DNA from: Hetaerina americana
Taxonomy: Eukaryota > Arthropoda > Insecta > Odonata > Calopterygidae
DNA: 64,000 nucleotides
Reading direction: 5' to 3'
NCBI GenBank assembly: GCA_022747635.1
Contig: JAKTNV010000009.1
Location: forward strand, 25,284,122-25,348,121
Below, piece by piece: positions 1 through 12,317 of this stretch. Numbering within the stretch: position 1 is the stretch's first letter; each line of letters opens with the position of its first letter. The position numbers and the translations under genes were made by a program. Under the pieces are notes generated by a model. That model saw nothing but the letters and a program-made list of their open reading frames with translations, was not told the origin of the DNA and ran no database searches.

Positions 1-100
1 TGTCATTGTGCTTGTCAGCGTTGCCGGAGCCATTCCTGAGCGAAAAGTTAGCAGGAATAAATTTACTCCAATAATTGGCACATGTGAGAGAGTGGAGAAA

Positions 101-126
101 TGCAATGCAGTGCAATGCAATGCAAA
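101..126. repeat. Short TGCAA-type simple repeat
   Basis: Several imperfect copies of a five-base TGCAA motif stand in a row. This is a small microsatellite. The rest of positions 1-240 shows nothing else that I recognise. Confidence 0.7.
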
Positions 127-239
127 ATTGCCAGTATGAAATTTGAAATGTACCCAAGTTGTTATTTCACTTATATTGTCATTTTTCAGGCGTGATGAGG
201 TGGAATCGGACCATGATAAATGACCAGTTCCACTCTTCC

Positions 240-1680
240 ACTATTTGATCGTAATGCATGAGGACCAGAGAGAAATGGTGTTGGTGAGGATAAACTAGGC
301 CGAGGCATACTTCAAGGGATTAATGGAATGAAATCAAATAAGATCATGGGAGTGGATAACATTCCCGCATAACTATTTCAGGGTTGAGGGCATTGTGATA
401 GGAAAAGTTTTTATTTGCTATATTGTCGGATTTAAAAGGGGGAATGTGACTAGAAGATTTCATCAGATCAGTGTTAGTTCCCATCCCATAAAAGGAATAG
501 CATATGTTGGCACCACAGAACAAAATGCTGGACTTCGCACGCAGCTATAGAGGTAATTAGGATCATCAATACGTGGATAGAGAGAAGGACAAATGATTAC
601 TCAGGGGATGGACATTTGAATTCAGTAAGGGGAGAAGCACGCATGATGCCATACGTCAATAATAGAGAGGAACATGAAACTATGAAACTAAATCAGATTA
701 ATATATGTTTGTTTCGTAGGTTACAAGAAGGCGTGCAATAGATTTGATTGGGTTGAATTAATGAATGTATTGTTAAAAATAGGTGTAGGTTGAATGGAAT
801 AGGCAACTTAATCCGCAACCTGTACATGTCTCACTCTACTCATGTGAGAGTAGCGCATGGTGGCTCGGGATGGGAGCTGTTTGGATGAGTAAGACGGGTT
901 TCCATTATCACCTGTGCTGTTCTACGTATGAAAATCGTTAAAGAGGTATCGGAATAACTGGAGATAGGAATGTAAGTCGGCGGGGAATCCATAAAATCTT
1001 TTCGGTTCGCGGATGGTCGAGCTTTATTTTGTCAATTTGCCAAAGGGTTGCGAGTATTGCACAACTCATTGGAAAGTCAGTGTGTTAAGTAAGGGTGAAA
1101 ATAAATGTTAAAAAACAAAGGCGGTTTAGCGGAGTTATGCGAGTTTAGCGGAGGTGAAACGAGGAACTAATAATTAAAATTTGAATTCATAAACTACAGC
1201 AGGTGGAACTTTTTGGGCCAGAATGATCAAAGTAGTAGGGGACATAAGAAGAAGAGTTGCGGAAGGGTGAGAACTTTTCCCAAAGAGGAGGGAATTGATG
1301 AGGGCGTTGGGCAAGGATGATAAGGAAAGACTCATTAAGGGTGGTTTTTTAAGGAACAAGAGAACATGGCCATTGAAGCAAGATGATAAGCGTATATTAG
1401 AGACTTTTTAAATGTGGGTGTGGAGAAAGATGGAGAATGTGAAATGGACAGAAAGAGGATTATTAGGATAAATCGGAAAGAGGCTGGAAAGCTTGATGGG
1501 GAGTATTTTGATTGGTGATGGGATATAGAAGACTGTGACATTGGGGAGAACTTTAGGCAAACGAAGTGGTAGGAATAGAATAGGGATGTTGGACGGAATG
1601 AAGGAGAAAGGAATTATGTAGAATTGAAGGTTTATTATTGTGTCGGATGCCAGTTTGTAGTTTTTGTTGGAAGAAGAGAG
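240..1680 (+). mobile_element. Degraded RTE-like LINE, nearly full reverse transcriptase domain
   Basis: This is the most complete retrotransposon remnant in the window. Read with a few frameshifts and stops, it gives reverse transcriptase blocks in the right order. GVDNIPA (about 349) is the start-of-RT motif. CFVGYKKACNRFDWVELM (about 710-765) matches the block normally written F-x-D-Y-K-K-A-F-D-R. LIRNLYMSHSTHVRVAHGG follows at about 809-865, then GFPLSPVLFYV (about 897-930). FRFADGRALFCQFAKGL (about 1001-1050) is the catalytic F-A-D-D box with the second aspartate changed to glycine. From about 1220 to 1620 one frame continues with six stops through MWVWRKMENVKWTER to RNRIGMLDGMKE, the C-terminal tail. 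The endonuclease half is missing or unrecognisable. The changed catalytic residue and the stops show it is dead. The motif order and the C-terminal aromatic block resemble the RTE clade, but the clade call is an inference. Confidence 0.85.
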
Positions 1681-1689
1681 TAAATGTAT

Positions 1690-2735
1690 TGCTGTACAAT
1701 TGTTTTGTGTGCATGCATGCGAAACGTACCTTAAAAGTTAGATTACAAATAACAGCGATAATAAAACGACCTGGGTTTAATTGATATTACATCCAGTTCC
1801 GGTTTTCATTTAATGAAAATGATAATAGATCATTTAAATCTAGGCCTTAATAAATTTAATTCTCATCATGGAAAGTTGTTATTATTGCTAATTAAATCAC
1901 TTGTTGTGAACTAAATTTTGCATTTAAAAAAACTTAAAAAAGAGTTTTGTTATATTTTAAAGTTTTGAACTTACAGGTAATGAACTGAGGTTAGCAGCTC
2001 CAAGCACTGAGTGGTTTTTCTATATATTATACTTATTTATGAACCTAGAAGGAGAAGTAGTTAACGGTAAACATTTAAGATGAACCGCCCATACTGTGTT
2101 ATAAAAGACCAAATACTTAATTTTAGGGGAAATTTTGAGATAAGAATACTATGTTAAACGAATGAAATAGCTTTTTGGGATCATTTATCAAATTTGGTTT
2201 CGGTCGCCCATGATGAATGTATTAATTGATTTGATTAGTTTTGAGTGGATATTATTTGAAGTCATTCGTCCCAGAGAAAATACTTACCATGCACGTATAC
2301 TTTCAATGTACGCTTGTGCTCCTTTTGTTTGGTTTCTCTGTTTCGTTCGAATGGCCCACCCAGTCGATATTGCTGCCTTAATTGGGTTCATTCCGTGTTC
2401 TCATTTTGTGGGCGGGAAAGCTTTATGCCTCTTTTGACTTTGTATCTCTCTCAAGAAAGGGAGTCTTGAGAAAGGAATATAAAGCCAAGAAATCGGATGG
2501 TGGCAAGAGTCACGGAGAGGGATGGAAAAAAAATATTTCGGGGCCGATGAAAGAATTGGCAACATCGTCGAGGGCGTGCTCAAGTGGAGGTTCTGCAGGA
2601 GAGTGGGGGGGTTGGGAAGGTGTCCATGATGTGGAACTTTATCCGAAAACGTTTCACGGGCCAAGATACACGAGGTTGGAACGGGGTGTGGGGAGGGGTG
2701 TTGTTGTCGAGCAAAAAGAGTGGCTGTAGAGATTG
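1690..2735. other. AT-rich stretch without recognised feature
   Basis: No gene, RNA or clear repeat was seen. Short open frames near 2210-2730 show no known domain and have poor codon structure. Confidence 0.5.
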
Positions 2736-2739
2736 AGGC

Positions 2740-2940
2740 GGGATGGTTAGATGTGAGTGGGTGAGAGTGAGTGAGGTGGTTGACTCTGGCGCACGGAGGT
2801 CGGCAGGAGAGGGGGTGTGTGTGCTGGTGAGGTTGAGGGAGGAAGGGCGTGCAGAATGGGGGGAGGGGGGGTAGAGCGTGGAGGTGGGCGGGTTAGTGGG
2901 TGAGACGGGCCATTATAGGGGGGTAGGGGGAGGAAGGCTT
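2740..2940 (+). other. G-rich tract with G-quadruplex potential
   Basis: The plus strand is strongly G-skewed and has many runs of three to seven G, especially about 2856-2935. The spacing allows four-run G-quadruplexes. There is no coding signal. Whether the structure forms or matters is inference. Confidence 0.55.
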
Positions 2941-2944
2941 TGTC

Positions 2945-4020
2945 GAACGCGGCCCGAGTGGACTTTTTGAGGCTTGACCTTCGAGAGAAGTCGGTTCACG
3001 GTTGACTCGGGGAAAGGGTAAGTTTTCCGCTTTTATTTATTAGGGGGAGGATTTTTTGGGCTGGAGGCAAAGAAAGCAAGGAGAGGACTGATGGAGGAAT
3101 TCCCATGTTTTTTGGTGCGTCTGAAAAATGGTATTTGCTAATTGTCGGATTTTGGCGAGAGTTGTCAATTACGCGAGTGAAAACACGCACGAATGAGATG
3201 ATTGCGCGCTGTGCTAAAAACTTCGTATGCCCCAAAAATAAGGCAATGGCTCCATTTTCCCGAAATGAGGTCGCTTTCGCTCAGAAGTTCTTTTTATCTA
3301 TTCCGCTTTCAGAAACATATTGAATTAATGGGGTTTCTCTGGAGTTTGTTTATAACGAATTTATAATAGTTTATCGAAGGATATTTAAAATGCTACTTTA
3401 CTTTTTTAAAGATATGAAACTTTACATGGCTACTTGGGATAGTTATTAAAACTTCAGTTACTCCGACGGACTTAATTTATACAAAATTTAGTGGGTTATT
3501 TTTGCTCTTTGGACAGGGTGTGTGGTAAATGTGCTAATTGCATCCAATAAGGCTCACAGAGGATATTTAGGATATTGTTTTGATTTGTTGAATGTGAAGG
3601 TGAATAATACATCATATTGGAATTATGTCGTGATCCCCGAATAAATATTGATCATAGCAGATCCGTGAACATTTACAATTTACATTGTGATTTTAAGAGA
3701 GTAATGGAATAATGTATTTTCACCCATATTCACCGCGATATCATTATTGATTGACTTCCTATCCAACGATCTGTTTAATGCACTTCAAACAGTTTTTTTG
3801 CAGGGCCCAAACAGGGAACCATATTAGCATTGAAAATGCCCGTCACCTCTACGGAAATAGTTCGTACTCGATGTGGAAATGTGGTATCATTCGCATTCAT
3901 TCCAGATATTCTACATATTTAAGTTGGGTAGGGTTTAGACGGTTCTTAACGACTATTATCTTCTGCGTACCATTACATATCATAACTTAGTTTTTTTACC
4001 GCTGAATTTTTCCCTCCTTC
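2945..4020. other. Stretch without recognised feature
   Basis: Nothing was recognised. The open frames here are below 80 codons and show no domain. Confidence 0.4.
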
Positions 4021-4024
4021 ACTT

Positions 4025-4270
4025 TTTCTTTTGAATTCCATATTTAAAACTTCAATTATCTTTGTCTTCCTCTCTCTTCAAATTATTTTCTCAATTTTTC
4101 GCCGAGGACACATCTCAAAAGCCTCTTGCCTCAAATAAGGTCTCACGTCCATCAAGCACTACACTTCATGTCAAAGTCTTTGCTAATATTTTTTCCCATC
4201 GTTACTTAGTTTTAATGTCACTAATTTATCAAAGAATGGAAATGAACTCTCTAGACCCAATGTCAATGCC
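4025..4270 (-). mobile_element. LINE fragment: RT C-terminal region
   Basis: On the minus strand the block LDGRETLFEARGF lies at about 4157-4119. It corresponds to the L-Y-G-x-E-T-W block of RTE-like LINEs. In the next frame, QEAFEMCPRRKIEKII (4129-4080) matches the E-A-F-E-M-W-x-W-R-R-M block that follows it. One frameshift separates the two blocks. The copy is 5'-truncated and dead. It belongs to the same broad family as the copies at 240-1680 and 36720-36990. Confidence 0.7.
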
Positions 4271-4397
4271 GGTAATTTATTTATTTAATAATTTTTATCG
4301 TTATTATTGACAATTGAATAAAAAATATCATAACAAGAGTTGTAACTTAAACCGTTGAGTCTTTTTTATCAACACAAATCATTTTGTGAATCGTAGT

Positions 4398-4446
4398 AAA
4401 GAGTGTAGCTCAGTCGTTATCAACAATGGGTTCATTTTAATCCTTG
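4398..4446 (+). repeat. Possible decayed tRNA-like SINE head
   Basis: An A-box-like GTGTAGCTCAGTCG is followed about 30 bases later by a poor B-box-like GGTTCATTTTAATCC. No conserved tail was recognised. The remainder of 4275-5025 shows nothing else. Confidence 0.25.
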
Positions 4447-5029
4447 CCTTCTAAAAAGAAGCAATATTTTCATAGGGACGAGAAGGAAATACGTCCCCAA
4501 AATGTGCAAAAGTTCCTCGCGTAAATTCTCCTAAATATTATCTCACGAATGCGAAAAAAAAGTTTGTCCCCGACAGACTGACTTATTTTAACTAAGTATA
4601 AATTCCGTTTCCAATTTTCATATTGCACGATCAAAATAAAAGGCCTTAATTGAAGGGAGAATTTGAAGTAAGCGCGGCAGATGAATGTAGAGAAGTATTT
4701 TGTAGCGACATGAATGCAGTAAGGAAGAACCGGCGAGGGAAATAATGCAGAGGAAACAAGTCCGCGCGAAATGGATTTAGTGCATAGTAGTTGTTGGAGA
4801 CAGTAATAAACCTAAAAACCATTTGTAATAGATGAATTATCGTCGAGTGAATAAATGTATATAGTGCAAATACAAAAATAAATAAATATAACCGCAGTAA
4901 TCAATCCGAAGGTCGGTTTGATAGGTTAGGGTGTACTCGCTGTATCATGTTGACTTGAATTTCGTTCATCCGTTGATATTGTTAACAATAAAGAGCTTCG
5001 TTGTTTTCATAACAATAATTCTATCGATT

Positions 5030-5700
5030 CATCGCCCGGCCCCCACTTTCACAAACCTCCTCACCCTCACCCCCAGTCTCCCCACCCCTCCCCGTCTTCC
5101 TCCACCCATGGGATGTACGGCGCGAGCAGAAACATTCGCTTCCACGAACGGAGTAGTGGTGGAGGAGTAGGAGAGAGAGTGTGTTACTCCCTCTCCTCCT
5201 ACACATCTTCCTCATTCCTATCAGTCTCCCTCTCTCTCGCTGACTCGCAGAAGGAGACCTCCTGCTCGTTCATGCCGGCCTCGGATGCAACTCCGCTCGG
5301 AATTCATCCTGGATTCCCCGACCATAATCCCTGGTCCCACCACCAGATCCCTCGGCGCCCTCTCCCACCCACCCACCCACCCATCGTTCTCCCTCCAGCC
5401 GCGGGCGGCCGGCCTCACGTCCACCCTTCCTCCTCCTTGACTCCCTTGCGGGATGATCCCTCCTGCTTTCACCCCTTCCCTCCTTTTCGCCATAGTGCTT
5501 GCTGCTGCTGCTGCTATCCAGTCTGCCTGCCGAGTTCTCCATTTTTCTGTGTCTCGCCCGCCCACCCGACGTCGTCTCGAAGCCTTGAAAAAGCTGGGTT
5601 CTCTGAAAGCGTTATGCAATGCGTCACTAAGAGGAATGCTCGCGCGCCGAGTCGAACAACCGGAGCATATCAATTCGTTCGGTGTCTTCATCTGAATGAT
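5030..5700. other. CpG-rich, pyrimidine-rich island
   Basis: GC content rises sharply and CpG is not depleted. The plus strand is rich in CCTCC and CCACC runs. Several overlapping frames stay open on both strands, the longest 199 codons. This is what base composition alone produces, since the translations are serine, proline and arginine rich with no domain. It could be a promoter-associated island or untranslated exon of an unseen gene. Confidence 0.5.
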
Positions 5701-5704
5701 GGTA

Positions 5705-6490
5705 TTTTCTAATTCCTCCCTTTTGTTTGTGTGTTTCTACTGCTCTACATCCCGTTACCGTATTTCCCTGTATCCGATTTAGTAAATGCTGAGTGTCATA
5801 GATGAACATTGGTTTTGGTATTGGCGTTGTCAGGCTCACAATAGATATAAAATCCAGGCTGAACGTTACAGTTGGCGAAAACAAATTAGAGCGGGTGTAT
5901 AGGATGTGTTCCCGAGGAAAAGGGACGGATTGGTAGGTATATTAATGGAGTAGTTGTGTAAGGTAGGGAAGAAAGTACATTGAGAAAGGAGTTGATGACA
6001 AGGTAATTGAGCAACGATGTAATGAAAAGATAAATAAAAAAATTCGTGTGATTCATAATTTTATGCGTCTCCGAATAAAAATTGGCAAATTATATTGCAC
6101 AGGCTCATAAGATAACGTAGATGAAAATATATCTCCTTTTTCTTCGTCATCCATATTTTAACCTTGCAAATAAGTCGGCTCGATGAGTGTGAAAATTATT
6201 TTATTCCTTTGATTTTGGCCTTGCGTGATAACTCTGTTGGGCTACTTAATTTTTAGTATTACAACGGAAGCTAACGTGACTGTGAAAAGTAACCACTCTA
6301 AGGCCCACTTCTGTAACTATTGGGCATTAATTGTGTGCGAACGATAAGGAAGCTAATGAAATAAAATGAAAAGTCCTATAGCCGCAATAAGTTACTTATT
6401 ACGGCTACAGGAGTTTTCATTTAATTTGATTAATTTACCAGGTCGTAGAGCTCAATTTCTTATATTTTATATAATTAAGCTGACAAGTTA
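5705..6490. other. AT-rich stretch without recognised feature
   Basis: No gene or repeat was recognised here. Confidence 0.4.
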
Positions 6491-6497
6491 TTCAAAG

Positions 6498-6645
6498 AAC
6501 TGCGGGGGATGCCGCGACAGTTACTCTTTTAACGGATTCATCTGCCAATATGCATTGAAAAACAGAAATTTCAAAGTGTAGAAATCAATCGCCTTGATCG
6601 GGACTCGAACGAAGATCCCTGTGTTTCCAGCCAAGTGATTTTTTG
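6498..6645 (-). mobile_element. tRNA-like repeat unit B, minus copy
   Basis: Read on the minus strand, a truncated tRNA-like head (about 6640-6590, B box around 6601-6612) leads into the common unit B tail, with TTTCTACACTTTGAAATTTC at about 6584-6565. The segment 6498-6555 continues the tail and matches 16835-16900 (GACTGCGGGAGATGCCGC versus ACTGCGGGGGATGCCGC on the plus strand). The copy is diverged and lies head-to-head with the next copy. Confidence 0.75.
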
Positions 6646-6654
6646 GAGTGTAAG

Positions 6655-6768
6655 AGGACGTCTCGGTAGCTTAACTGACTAAAACACTCGGCTGGACATC
6701 GAGAGATGTGGTTTAGCATCCCGGTCAAGGTGAATGGTTTTTACACTTTGAAATTTCTGCATTTTAAG
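6655..6768 (+). mobile_element. tRNA-like repeat unit B, plus copy
   Basis: The head starts about 6658 with CTCGGTAGCTTAACTGACT (A-box region). A degraded B box lies at about 6706-6722. The family tail TTTTTACACTTTGAAATTTC runs to about 6758. Its tail pairs with that of the preceding minus copy, so 6554-6603 and 6718-6767 form an imperfect inverted repeat. Confidence 0.75.
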
Positions 6769-6786
6769 CTGTAAGGTGTTAAGAGT

Positions 6787-6850
6787 AGGTAAGGCAGTTC
6801 AGTGGATTGTGCGATGGGCTACTGAAGAGCCCGGGTTCGATTTAGAATTA
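6787..6850 (+). repeat. tRNA-like SINE head, separate family
   Basis: A good A box (GGCAGTTCAGTGG) and B box (GGGTTCGATTT) stand about 30 bases apart. The sequence differs from units A and B. It is not a clean cloverleaf, so I treat it as a SINE head rather than a tRNA gene. Confidence 0.5.
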
Positions 6851-6859
6851 TACCTTTGG

Positions 6860-8360
6860 GCATTTCCAGATTCAACCAAGCTTTGCTATTTTTCATGCGC
6901 CAGATCTTCACTGAAATGTGAATTTCACACGTCAAAAAGTGAGCCCTATGGTAACCTATCAAACCAGCATTCAGGATAATTAATGTGGTTTATTAATTGA
7001 ATGTCATATCGCGCGTATCTGACTTTTCCTCTGATGCTATTTTCATCCTCTTTTCCTGACACAACAACTTTCTGAAAGCCAATCTGTCTCAAAATATTTC
7101 CGATACATTTTTTCCTTCATGCGTTTTCAGGCTTAACAAGCGTTTTCTGCGCATCTTTCTTTGTGCCACTCTGGCTTATACGATACTTATCGTTTTTAAA
7201 ATGCCACGATATGAATCTTTTCGTGCTTACGAGTTCCTGCAACATATATATTGAAATTCATTTCTTGCGTTCTCGAATCGAACATAAGAATACATGCAAG
7301 TTCAAATTTTAATTTATTTACTCCTATTTTTCACAGCTGTCTTTAGTTATACGCACAGGAATTTGTATTTTATAAGGCTGTACATCACCCATCTGCTTGT
7401 ATAAAGCATTCTTATGTCCCCTGAGAATCGTATAATTGTATCACATCCGACAAACATCGTTCAGCTCAAATGACCAACGTGGAATCGGTGCTTATATATT
7501 TAGTTATAGGGATGGATGCACGAATGGAAAAAGGAAGAGCACGCAATAATGATATCTCATAAAAATTGGCAAAGCTTGCAATTGTCGATGCCCTAAGAAA
7601 GACGACCATGTCAGTAAGGCCCACTCTTGTACGTCTGTCTACCCAAGGGTAAGGATAGGCCTGCACGAAATTTTCAAGTTCGCCTCCCAAATACCCACAG
7701 AATTGCGGTAACCATGTAATTTTTCTGGCCGGTAGTGTGCATTAACGGTACTTTTGAGATCATCTACCTCCAGGGGATGGAGAGAGGGCGGGGCAATGCC
7801 CCGGGCTAAATAGTTCAAGCGAGCACTTGCGTCGCAATTTTCCAAATCTCCTCTCGATCTACTTACAGAGCAGGTCGATGAGGGTGGGAGGCCGTGAATC
7901 TTCCGACCATCAGAACGAGTGCCTCCACGTTTTCGATTCGGGCCCTTATAGTCGATATCAAAACTGCTGGGCAAGCTGCGTATTTTTATCTGAAAAGTAC
8001 ATTGTCTCTACGTGTGACCAAGCGAGACCGTACGAATGTGAAAGCGAGTTAGCTGCAAAAATAGTTCAATTGAATTTTCAGGTCCTCCGATGGCTGTGTC
8101 AATCATGCGCCTAGTCGAAGTCCCGGCGGCCACCGCACGACTTCAATCGCCGGTTGGGTTTTAAATAGATCGCTTATAATCCCGACTCATGACACCGATC
8201 AAGGCGGGACACATTTTGATGATTGGCGGAGGAAATGTCCGTCATCCTTTTCGGGTAATGTTCCACATGTAGTTTTCAAAATGCGGTGGGTAAATATTCT
8301 CGTAAAAGCTGTAACATTTTAATTATAAATAATACCACATTGCCGGTAGGGTTAAATAGT
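6860..8360. other. Stretch without recognised feature
   Basis: No gene or repeat was recognised. The open frames at 7466-8114 overlap on both strands and show no domain. Confidence 0.4.
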
Positions 8361-8366
8361 TGAAGT

Positions 8367-8425
8367 ATATCTACATACACCACGGAGGCCGACACAAGAG
8401 TGTGTGGTGGGAGATGTTGGGTCGC
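8367..8425 (+). repeat. Copy of a dispersed hairpin repeat
   Basis: The segment reads CTACATACACCACGGAGGCC and then a GTGTGTGGTGGGAG block. It has the layout of a short dispersed repeat (CTACATAC, a GCC stem, GTGTGTGGC and a GGAGGG end) that I associate with arthropod genomes. A better copy lies at 29160-29320. The family assignment is from memory of the motif and is moderate. Confidence 0.4.
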
Positions 8426-8429
8426 CACC

Positions 8430-10125
8430 TGTGAAAGGGAGCAAAGCCATATTCAAAATCAACACATACGTACAAACCCATGCCCACAGTGGCGTATACA
8501 TTCATGCAAAAATCATTTCATTTTAAACGCATGCAAATACATATACTATCATCTAACAAACAATTGAAACTTAGGATGCAGTAAGAAATCTATCCAATAA
8601 CGTGCAAGCTAGAATTTGAAAAAAAGGCGAAATTCCACCACCACATTGACATGCAACATACAACGGTCGCCTCCCCCATGGACACAAAAATTAAGTCAGT
8701 AAAAAAAAGTAAGTCTTTTTGTATAAATGTCTCTCGCATTCGGTTACCTCTAGGTGTTCGAGTACACCCACAGTTGAGGCATTTAACCTGGATAGAGGAA
8801 AAACCTGTCCTAGGCGGAATTCCAAACACGTTCTTAAAATTTTCAGGTTTATGAGGCACCTAACCGCCACCGAGCCCGATCACGATTATCGCTTCGCATT
8901 CACCTATAGGAGCGAATCTACACGCCGTTTATCATAAATATGTAGCAAAGAACAATTTTTCTCCAAAATGGACTAATAAAATTTATCATTATTCATTAAT
9001 GATCTACTAATTAATACATGAAACCTGTAATGAATATCATAGCTGAAATATTTTCCTCCCAGGGGTATTCACTTTCAACTTAAAGTGAAGCTAATCGGTT
9101 TGACCTGGAAATGATGAAATGGTTTTTTTTTGCCGTTAATGCCACGATAATCTCGTATCTACTAAGTTTTCATTCACTTGAGGCTTAATTTTAGGGGAAT
9201 CGTTTAGGAGATCGCCTGGATCTACATTTACCCACGTGGAAAAACTGAGGCTTAATAATTATCGCACTGTCTAAGACGTGGCGAAGATTCGCCAAAAATC
9301 GGCGAATCGTGCCTCGACTTGAAAATTTGGGAGGAAAATAAGGGAGAAGGGAAATGGAGAGAGTGAGAGCTAACAACGGTCCTTCCTCTCTTGTCGTGGA
9401 CCTTTTTCCGAAAGCTTCCCTTGCCCTCCTCGGAGGCGCACTCTCAAGAGGAGCTGCAGATGCTATCAACTCGGCACCTCCTCGGGGAAGGTCGTTACGT
9501 CGCAGCCCATCCAATTAATAACGAGTTTCGAACACCTGTCTTCCTGTGAGCGCCCGGGTATTAAAAGGGCCCGAAAATGCCGTGCATTGCCTTTTTTGGG
9601 ATGTGCCTTTGATGAATTAGAGAGCTCTTTAAGGAGAAGAGGGGAGTTGAGTGGTTTGCTGGGGAAATAGGGACGTGTATTGATGTCCGATAGGAATGGG
9701 CCCCGGTTGTTCTCATATGGGCAACTAAATTAAAATTTATTGAGGGAATCACGCCTTTCAATGGCTCAAAATATCTACGAGTTTTAGCCGTGTTCTCAAG
9801 TTCACGACCTTCGCACTTTTTGAGGCTTAAGTCTTTAAGGTCATAACGCCGGGGACGATTGCACATCGCTTCGGAGATGATTTTCTTTTTCAAATGAAAC
9901 TCATTCCTTTCGCATTGCCGATGAAACTCATTCTTTTCGCATTTTTAGTAACTTTGGTAAAGTTTTTGAACGATTTTAAAGGCTTTGTCCGATTGGAAAA
10001 GAATGAATATCTGTCAGTCGGTTAGATTTGTCTGAACACCTTTTGACGAGCGAAGTCAGGATGAAAATTTGGATCACATCTCATTATCAGAGACCCATCA
10101 AATGTCGATCAGATGTTCTAAGCAT
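8430..10125. other. Stretch without recognised feature
   Basis: No gene or repeat was recognised. Frames of 107-110 codons at 9191-9893 (-) show no domain. Confidence 0.4.
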
Positions 10126-10132
10126 ATATGGT

Positions 10133-10420
10133 TCAGGGTAAAGGAAAAAAGTGTGTTCTATAGTAGATTAATCTACGCTTACACTGTTCCACCTTTTCTA
10201 GTTTATTAGTACCTATTTTTATATTTAACTTACTTTTTCTGTTTGGCGTAAACCATATAACCTTTTTTTCCCATTTATTACCACCCTCATACCTATCGCA
10301 CTGACATTCCAATGCGCTTAGCAATGGTTTAAATCCCTTAGCTGACTGGCAAGCTAAAGCTCGATGATCCACAAAGCTGATTTTATGAATGCCTGACTTC
10401 ACACAACTCTTAGATATGTG
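10133..10420 (-). mobile_element. Internal LINE RT fragment around the catalytic box
   Basis: An 89-codon open frame on the minus strand begins IHKISFVDHRALACQSAKGF. This aligns with the R-F-A-D-D box region of the RT at 240-1680 (there FRFADGRALFCQFAKGL). It continues through CQCDRY and WFTPNRKSKLNIKIGTNKLE, typical of the stretch between the catalytic box and the L-G-S block of RTE-like LINEs. The catalytic F-A-D-D reads F-V-D-H, so it is dead. No RT sequence continues on either side, so it is truncated at both ends, unlike the usual 5'-truncated insertions. Confidence 0.8.
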
Positions 10421-10424
10421 GCTG

Positions 10425-12240
10425 AAAGCTTATTTATAAGTAATATTCCTAATGTTTAAAAGCAAATATTATATCCGAAAATGCATGTAAATAAAGGGTC
10501 TATTTTAGGTAGAAATAGGCACCTTCGATATTTCCTCAATATCCTGAACTAAATACCTCCAATGTATGAAGCGAACGGTAACTACGAACCGTATGAATAC
10601 TATGGGGTTGATTCTTCCCATAATACCTACCTCCATTACTCAAATGGGCTATAAATCTTGCCGAGATGCACTTTTTACGACCCCTGAAGAAATTCAAGTT
10701 TTTCAGGGCTACTAGAAAATGTTTTTAAAGAAAAAAATAGCCTTTGCCCAAAGCGAATACTTCCTTTAGTCTCTCATTAATACCAACACCCTTTCTCAAA
10801 ATTCATTCGCGTTATTTTGCGACTGAGGAAGAAAAAACTACGGTTACACCAGAAGTTTTTTAAAAAATAATGCTCTTTTCTCTACGATTTATTTCAGAAT
10901 ACCTTTTAGGTGGTTTCTGTAACCTTTTCAGGCCACTTGTAACTATTATAAATTGTCCAGCAAAGCCAATTAGCAGGGAATGGTACTCCGTCGCTTTGAG
11001 TTCTTGAGTGAATAATGTGGCTCTTCAACCACTTAAGTAATGTCCCTCTTCATCTGTTACACGTCGAACCTTATTATCATCGACTTTGGTTCACAGTCAC
11101 CATTGTAACTAAAAAGGGGGTATCGGAAGGATATTATTTCTGGCAAGATCTTTCCAGATACTTCTAATCCCCGCGTTGTATTCCAGTTCATTCCTCTCTA
11201 GTGTGATCGGAGAAACACGAGGGTGGGGAACGTAAAACGTCGGTCTACGGTGATATAATACTTATGAGGGATATTAATTATAGAAAGGAGCAGTCCGATA
11301 AGCGATTTTATCCAAAGATTTTGATCGATGAAATTCAAGTGACAAGGTGAATGACCGTTATGTACGTAGGCATTACGTATGCATAGAGGGACGCTATGAA
11401 CCCGATCATGCATGACAAGCACATAAGTTTCGAAGCCCCGAAATATATTTGAGAATCTGGCAAGGTTATCGTTTTATTTGTCGCTATGGTATCACTTTTG
11501 AACCATCTTAACCCCAGTGAAACTTTTCGAATTATAGGTTTGTGGTTGAAACCGTGGGTGGTAATTTCAAGTTTCCAATGTAGTTCGAGAGAAACTCTCC
11601 CCTTTCTTGTCCTGTCATCATCTCTCCAAGCTATTTATTACCAGGGCATATCGTAATCATATTTTGATGCATTGTGCTGCCAGGATAGTCTTATTTCGTT
11701 GACCACATTGTATTTCTAGATCGTATTCTACCCTGCGGTACACTGGTGCAGCCAACGGGATGAGCGTTAGAAACATTAGCTTAACGTACGCGTTGCGATT
11801 ATTCTGTTGGCTCACTGTGCTTTTTATTATCTTTGCACTTTATTCTTCCCGGAAGTCTCCGTAGTCAAACTTCGCAGAACTGCAGCTACTTCTGTATGAT
11901 TTATTGCGTTAATGTCGGCAAATTTTATCAGTGCAGTAACCTTACATTTCATGCTTTACCTTCATGATTATGCATCACGTGACATGTACATTCGGTGACT
12001 CCCTTTTTTTTGAGCTCATATATCTCACATTGAAGTTTTATTTTAGTCAGGAACAAACGCACATTGGCCTTGATGCTGTTGAAAAAATCAACAGGAGTAA
12101 TCAATGTAAAGGTGTTTAGTATGCGAAGGTGGAGCTCACCCTTTACTTTAATACTTATTATCAAATTACTTATTAGGGCGCATAAAATTCACACATCCAG
12201 AGGGAGGGGGGAGGAAGAAGTAGAGGGGGGTGGGGCATGA
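10425..12240. other. AT-rich stretch without recognised feature
   Basis: No gene or repeat was recognised here. Confidence 0.4.
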
Positions 12241-12317
12241 AGCCTACTTCACACCGCCAGCGATGCTAAATCCAAGTTCCGATAACCAGAAAATCGCAAC
12301 GCATGTATTTCAGATGG

